This document shows positions 8,801 to 12,220 of a stretch of 12,220 nucleotides of DNA, piece after piece; position 1 is the first letter of the stretch, and each line of letters begins with the position of its first letter. The notes under the pieces were generated by a model. That model was not told the DNA's origin. It did no database searches and saw only the letters and a list, made by a program, of their open reading frames with translations. The DNA comes from an uncultured Bacteroidales bacterium. Lineage in GTDB: Bacteria; Bacteroidota; Bacteroidia; Bacteroidales; UBA4417. A program made the position numbers and the translations under genes. The DNA lies in assembly GCA_937965665.1 (NCBI GenBank), contig CALCJE010000067.1:1-12220 (forward strand), given 5' to 3'.

Positions 8801-11800
8801 TGGCAGGTTGAAATGGATGAGTATTTCCTCGATATATTTACGCATGATGCGGTTATAGCCTTCGAGCCGGGCCAGGTCGCCGGCCGGGTCGGTACTACTT
8901 GCATCCAGCGCCAGTAGTTTCACTTTTGCATCGCTGAAAAGGATACGCTCCAGTTCAAGCAGTATTTCCTTCATGATCAGTAGTTCTTCGGGATCGTCGA
9001 GCAGGTGCGAATCGGGCTGAAACTCAATTTTACTCTTTACATATTTGAGCAGTGTTGGTTTCCCATACCTGGCTATTACTTCGTTGATATCGAAACTGCG
9101 GATGGCAGGAATTTTTTTGTAAAGTTGCGGCAACAGGTTTTCATATACTTTGGAGAATGCTTTGCTGCTAATAAACTCGAGCAGGTTACTGCACTGACCG
9201 ATATTTTCATAAAACTCGAAAACAGCATTTTCGCTGCTGCCGATGGAGCTGATGCTCAGCCCGCAGGCTTTGGGGAAAGGCAGGTAAATGCTCTTGATAT
9301 CGCTGATTTTCAGATTTTCGATCTGTTTTTTTACCAGGCCTTTTACCAGGGCAAAGTCTTCGGCAATTTTCGAAACAAAAAGCTCGTCGGTTTTCTCAGT
9401 AAAAATCTGGTCGAGGATGTCGTCGGTGCGCAGCCCTTTGTTTTCGGGGTTCGATTTAATCGCATAGAACTGTTTCCAATATTTAACGAACAGCCTGATT
9501 GCACATTCGAGCTCTGTATTTAATGCCTTGTAGCCGGCTTCGGTACCATCGAGGTAATCGCCCAGCGAAAAGCGCAGAAATCCGCTGCGGTAAGGAATAA
9601 TGGCCACACCGCGGGTTTCGGCCATGCGCTTGGTAAATTTCTCGATGTCGTGGTGCGAGAAAAAGTCGTTCAGTACCAGGTTGAACAGGTACGATCCGTC
9701 GCTCTCCAGCACATTGCACCAATCGGTTGCCTGTTCCTCGTCGAGCACCCTGTAAGCCACCGCTTTTGCCTTTTCAAGACGCGAAAGCGACTCGGCGCGG
9801 AAAATACGATTCACCCTGAACCTGTTCAGTTCGCGGACGATATGATTTTTGTAGTAGCTGAAAAAAGCTTCACCCTTGTATTTAAAGTCATCGGGTAGTT
9901 CGAGTACATCCAGTTTGTCGAGGCTCACCAGTTCGTCGAGCAGGAAAATATGCAACGGGCTGCCTTCGAAAAGAGAAGCGCGTTTAACCTCATCGCCGGC
10001 ATTGGCAAGGGTTACATGGGTATTTTTAGCAATTTCTTCCTTGATAAAATTATGGAGCTGTTCTTTAATTTTTGCCCTCGAGGCATCTTTAGCCAGGTTT
10101 TTCTCCATCATATCTTTCACCTTTTTGCCCAGCTGCGCCATTTCGAGCACATTTACAAGTATAAAAAGTGAATTGGTATTGCCTTTTAAAGGAGTATTTA
10201 CACTTTTGGCAAATTCAATCACATCCCTGCGCCCGGGCGAAGCTACAAGCGAACCTAACCTGTTTCCGGTGGCCCCCAGGTTTTTGGTGGTGCTCACGCT
10301 CGAAACCATCGAAATTTTGCCCATTGCCGAAATATTGTTCATAATGTAACGGCTGATGGTGCACCATTTGGGTTCTTCGGGATCGTCAATTTTAACCGAG
10401 TCGTTGTAGGCTTCGTCGAGGAAGAGTGTAATCTGGCTGTGGCTCAGGAATTTCAACAGTTTGAGCAGGGCCACATCATTAAAATCGCTGTATCCGCTGG
10501 GGTTACTCGGATCGTTAATAATGATGGTTGAATTGGTGCAGAACCGGTCCCAGAGGTTCCCGGTTTCGTCGAAAAGCTGGAACGAATTTTTAATCCGCTG
10601 CAATTTGTTCAGGAACCGCTCGTAATCAATCCGTCCTTCCTCATCCAGTTCCACTTCAATATCGAACGGGTTTATATCGAAACGATCGGCAGGTAGCAGG
10701 TCGGTATATTCCCACGAAGCGGTACGGTTGAGGAATACAAACGGGCGCAGCGGGTAGTGCGAAAACAACAGGTCGCGGATAATCATCTGCACATCGTCCG
10801 AAACCGAGGTTTTATCGAGGTTGCCCAGGGCACCTATAAATTCGCGTACAATTTCCTGTTCTTCGGCATTCAGTGCATCATATTTCGAAACTATGCCCAG
10901 GTCGATCAGGAAATTGCGGAAACGGCCGCGGTTATTGGCTTCATTTTCAACTTTGGTGAGGTACTCCTTGTATTTTTCGAGAAAGAGATTTATACCGAAG
11001 TTTTTATGAAAATGGTTGTTGAGGGTTCGCTGGTAGGTGTCGGGAATAATATCGAGGATTACCTTGCAGCGCTGGGCGGTTTCTTTTTTAATGGATTTGA
11101 TTTTCCGCTGCAGCAGGAAATCGCCGTATAGTTTAATCTGGGTACGGCCGCCTCCCTCCAGGATGGTAGCAATGTGCAACTGGGGATTATCGCCATAAAA
11201 GTATTGCTTCATGCGGGTTTCGAACTCCAGGATCAGCGCTTCGTTTATTTTGCGGTGTTTCTGGGGATCGCGGATGTATTCAATCAGGGTGAGGTAGCCT
11301 ACCAGTTTACTGAGCGTATATTTATCGCGCAGTATTTGCCTTGCAAACTCATCAAATTTATAAAGGATCAGGTCCTGGTCGGGGTTGTTGCTGTCGGCCA
11401 GCTGTTCACTTTTCAGTTGCTGCAGTTCTTCTTCGTAATCAAGTATTTTGCGCTCAGCCGACTGCCTGAAAAGCATCAGGTTTGCCGGGTTTACTTTATC
11501 CAGCACCAGCCGAAGGTTCATCTGCGTATTGGCCGGGGCGCCCAGTTTCTTGGTATGGGCTTTATTGAGGGTGGTGATGATATCGATATGGAAAGCAAAT
11601 ACCAGGCAGGTATTGGTAGCTCTCGATTCGGGCGAGTCGTCGATAAACACAATGCGCGATAACAGCGGGAACCATTTATACTCATTAAACGGGTTTTGGC
11701 GCATATTCCTGATTTTCACGGCAAATACGCTGGTGGTATCGCTGCTTATGGCCTCATACACCTGGTCGGGAGTAGTAAAATCTATCACTTTAACCACTGC

Positions 11801-12220
11801 GGGATTAAAAACATGCCCCGCCAGCAGGTCGATAGCCGTATCGGCTGTGCCACTTACCAGGGTGCGGATAAAACCATTAAGCCCTTTAAAGTTTACTCCT
11901 GAATCGCAACGGTTCAGGAAACTGTCGACTTCGGCTTTCGTGGTATAATGCGTGCTCTGGCTAACCATCTGGTCGAGCACATCGAGCAGGTAATTCCATT
12001 GAGCGATTTCAATATACCCGGTAATACCTATCAGGTCGCGGAACTTACGGAGCTCATTTACATTTTCGCCCAGCAATATCTGGTTCAGGAAATTAATCAG
12101 GTATTGCGAAACCGGTGGTGTGCCTATGCTGAAATCCTGCATTTTCAGGATGCTGGTAAAATGTTTTTTCTGCTCTTCATCCACCATTTCGGTATCCATA
12201 AGCGCGTTGAGCCGTTGTTT
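5843..12220 (-). CDS. Giant multidomain protein: PLP aminotransferase-fold domain plus HprK/PEPCK-type P-loop kinase domain (5' end outside window)
   Basis: The frame stays open from the right edge to a TAA at 5843-5845. Seven codons precede the first ATG (12199) without a stop, so the true start may lie outside. Residues below count from that ATG (2,118 total). About 485-880 is a class I/II aminotransferase-type fold: SNPSG (565-569), DEAY with Asp595 and Tyr598, Ser636-x-x-Lys639 as the Schiff-base lysine, Arg647 eight residues later, and a C-terminal Arg876 in FLRFSLG. The spacing equals that of aspartate aminotransferase, so PLP binding is likely. About 1555-1740 resembles HPr kinase/PEP carboxykinase: VHGSLFAV, Walker A GDSGVGKSE (1580-1588), then LIAGD with Asp1614 where HPr kinase has a double Asp. 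Residues 1-480, 900-1500 and 1760-2118 are unassigned; the tail is basic. No membrane segments are evident, so it is probably cytoplasmic. The substrate and the coupling of the two domains are unknown. Confidence 0.85.
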   Translation of the reverse strand, partial: KQRLNALMDTEMVDEEQKKHFTSILKMQDFSIGTPPVSQYLINFLNQILLGENVNELRKFRDLIGITGYIEIAQWNYLLDVLDQMVSQSTHYTTKAEVDSFLNRCDSGVNFKGLNGFIRTLVSGTADTAIDLLAGHVFNPAVVKVIDFTTPDQVYEAISSDTTSVFAVKIRNMRQNPFNEYKWFPLLSRIVFIDDSPESRATNTCLVFAFHIDIITTLNKAHTKKLGAPANTQMNLRLVLDKVNPANLMLFRQSAERKILDYEEELQQLKSEQLADSNNPDQDLILYKFDEFARQILRDKYTLSKLVGYLTLIEYIRDPQKHRKINEALILEFETRMKQYFYGDNPQLHIATILEGGGRTQIKLYGDFLLQRKIKSIKKETAQRCKVILDIIPDTYQRTLNNHFHKNFGINLFLEKYKEYLTKVENEANNRGRFRNFLIDLGIVSKYDALNAEEQEIVREFIGALGNLDKTSVSDDVQMIIRDLLFSHYPLRPFVFLNRTASWEYTDLLPADRFDINPFDIEVELDEEGRIDYERFLNKLQRIKNSFQLFDETGNLWDRFCTNSTIIINDPSNPSGYSDFNDVALLKLLKFLSHSQITLFLDEAYNDSVKIDDPEEPKWCTISRYIMNNISAMGKISMVSSVSTTKNLGATGNRLGSLVASPGRRDVIEFAKSVNTPLKGNTNSLFILVNVLEMAQLGKKVKDMMEKNLAKDASRAKIKEQLHNFIKEEIAKNTHVTLANAGDEVKRASLFEGSPLHIFLLDELVSLDKLDVLELPDDFKYKGEAFFSYYKNHIVRELNRFRVNRIFRAESLSRLEKAKAVAYRVLDEEQATDWCNVLESDGSYLFNLVLNDFFSHHDIEKFTKRMAETRGVAIIPYRSGFLRFSLGDYLDGTEAGYKALNTELECAIRLFVKYWKQFYAIKSNPENKGLRTDDILDQIFTEKTDELFVSKIAEDFALVKGLVKKQIENLKISDIKSIYLPFPKACGLSISSIGSSENAVFEFYENIGQCSNLLEFISSKAFSKVYENLLPQLYKKIPAIRSFDINEVIARYGKPTLLKYVKSKIEFQPDSHLLDDPEELLIMKEILLELERILFSDAKVKLLALDASSTDPAGDLARLEGYNRIMRKYIEEILIHFNLPFAQQRQEPSVEEVFISAVEKFEEITGKSASEIDLGVRISNLVSATSNSTDFRNHPYAHILTGMLAEVAFSKISNKGKLANDLLHLWLVYRFRYFSKQVVDKVEPIIERLAGHNEPDTKVFAEKLFKNAIEQLFEEKFELRKHKVVKSELNSLVRDIALFLTGMLNRAKGTDFYSYYNHYIIKFTLAGFNRQNSAINEMVQHGYTLYHDFEMKNKVLEKYQGGKLAWINQLMSRCGVIAAEQPVQTHTRMKTDAKKREYPFHKIDRTETNHHAELAGTEISPREFIKNMATRPSSHFFAQRLAKFVQHINGDDYRCRIVKRGLVKELYIFQKSYLKYLADNFRLIAPESLSLDEVQNFVPDIILFYGAPEKVISYPQIGYFDMPGPDGNIKTFVTPLKKKVDYYGDIKKPRLTMLNEKVKEMGGVPVHGSLFAVEEDDGTIFVVQVSGDSGVGKSEMLAAMMLKWLKKDLPGIRSIKLIAGDMLHLFPDKAGNLYGIGTEVGDFSRVTDFDPDYIRQYRSLFESSADSNVEDLNSRSTISGFCDISMPFKIDIWLTAWNFAREEAGVSHYFNHENFLLYRESHGERMEKATSGDLPSFQRTFLRYTADKNIVEILDRHGNYLDTVLDWEYDEEIKNFYLCSSYKLMDKIDVEEVVNKVFVGKKIKEGDKKFRIEQVKFDVIKNRFRYTAVSLDADSEQIERALDRKLFHSLFNALASTPGGNPFIAEEGEEKSRQYLVELLRGGSDGKGMGRHIQTGLLSTDLGKKGKEIVGPQKAAEDLKRFIREVRIQRPEINLHKQLVKELIIEKYGPLFKHHKHSLEVWRYNYYLFQLEQMRKARFVRLDDPKSEVKVNLKGYEPLSANHEFSPLLVTPNTNIEINGYSETFDQLMQIPHTLDFAEELYQMCKDFYVAKGYSEDTIINNIVVQLLLAYGYIDVEDLSRGKITEKANRETIAAARHAATRRYREVIAATSKSTGGEAKKGKAK

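Overview
The window looks like chromosomal DNA from a member of the Bacteroidota, probably a free-living or environmental Bacteroidales/Marinilabiliales-type bacterium. That placement is inferred from four things: a C-terminal sorting domain typical of the type IX secretion system (T9SS), short signal peptides ending in -xGQ or -xAQ, a promoter matching the Bacteroidetes TTTG-N19-TAnnTTTG pattern, and genes without obvious Shine-Dalgarno sequences. No RNA genes, CRISPR arrays, insertion sequences or integrase-type genes were seen.

Left part (1-2906, minus strand): two tandem paralogous genes for secreted proteins. Each has a signal peptide, a right-handed beta-helix region and a bacterial Ig-like (Big_2-type) domain. 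The upstream copy (1383-2906) is complete and ends in a T9SS sorting domain. The downstream copy (1-1274) runs off the left edge. They appear to be a duplication and are probably co-transcribed from a promoter near 3145-3175.

Middle (2907-3319): a 413-bp divergent intergenic region. It holds a well-formed Bacteroidetes promoter reading left, a perfect 16-bp palindrome overlapping its -7 element, and a leader hairpin. To the right lies a periplasmic glycoside hydrolase family 3 (GH3) beta-glucosidase-like enzyme (3320-5668, plus strand). Together with the beta-helix proteins it suggests a polysaccharide-degrading function, although no SusC/SusD pair is in view.

Right half (5843-12220, minus strand): one giant open reading frame, still open at the right edge, so over 2,100 residues. 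An aminotransferase-fold domain with a complete set of PLP-binding residues lies in its N-terminal half, and a P-loop kinase domain of HPr kinase/PEP carboxykinase type lies near its C-terminus. Several hundred residues between and around them match nothing I recognise. This is the most unusual object in the window. It converges on the GH3 gene, and two strong hairpin terminators sit between them.
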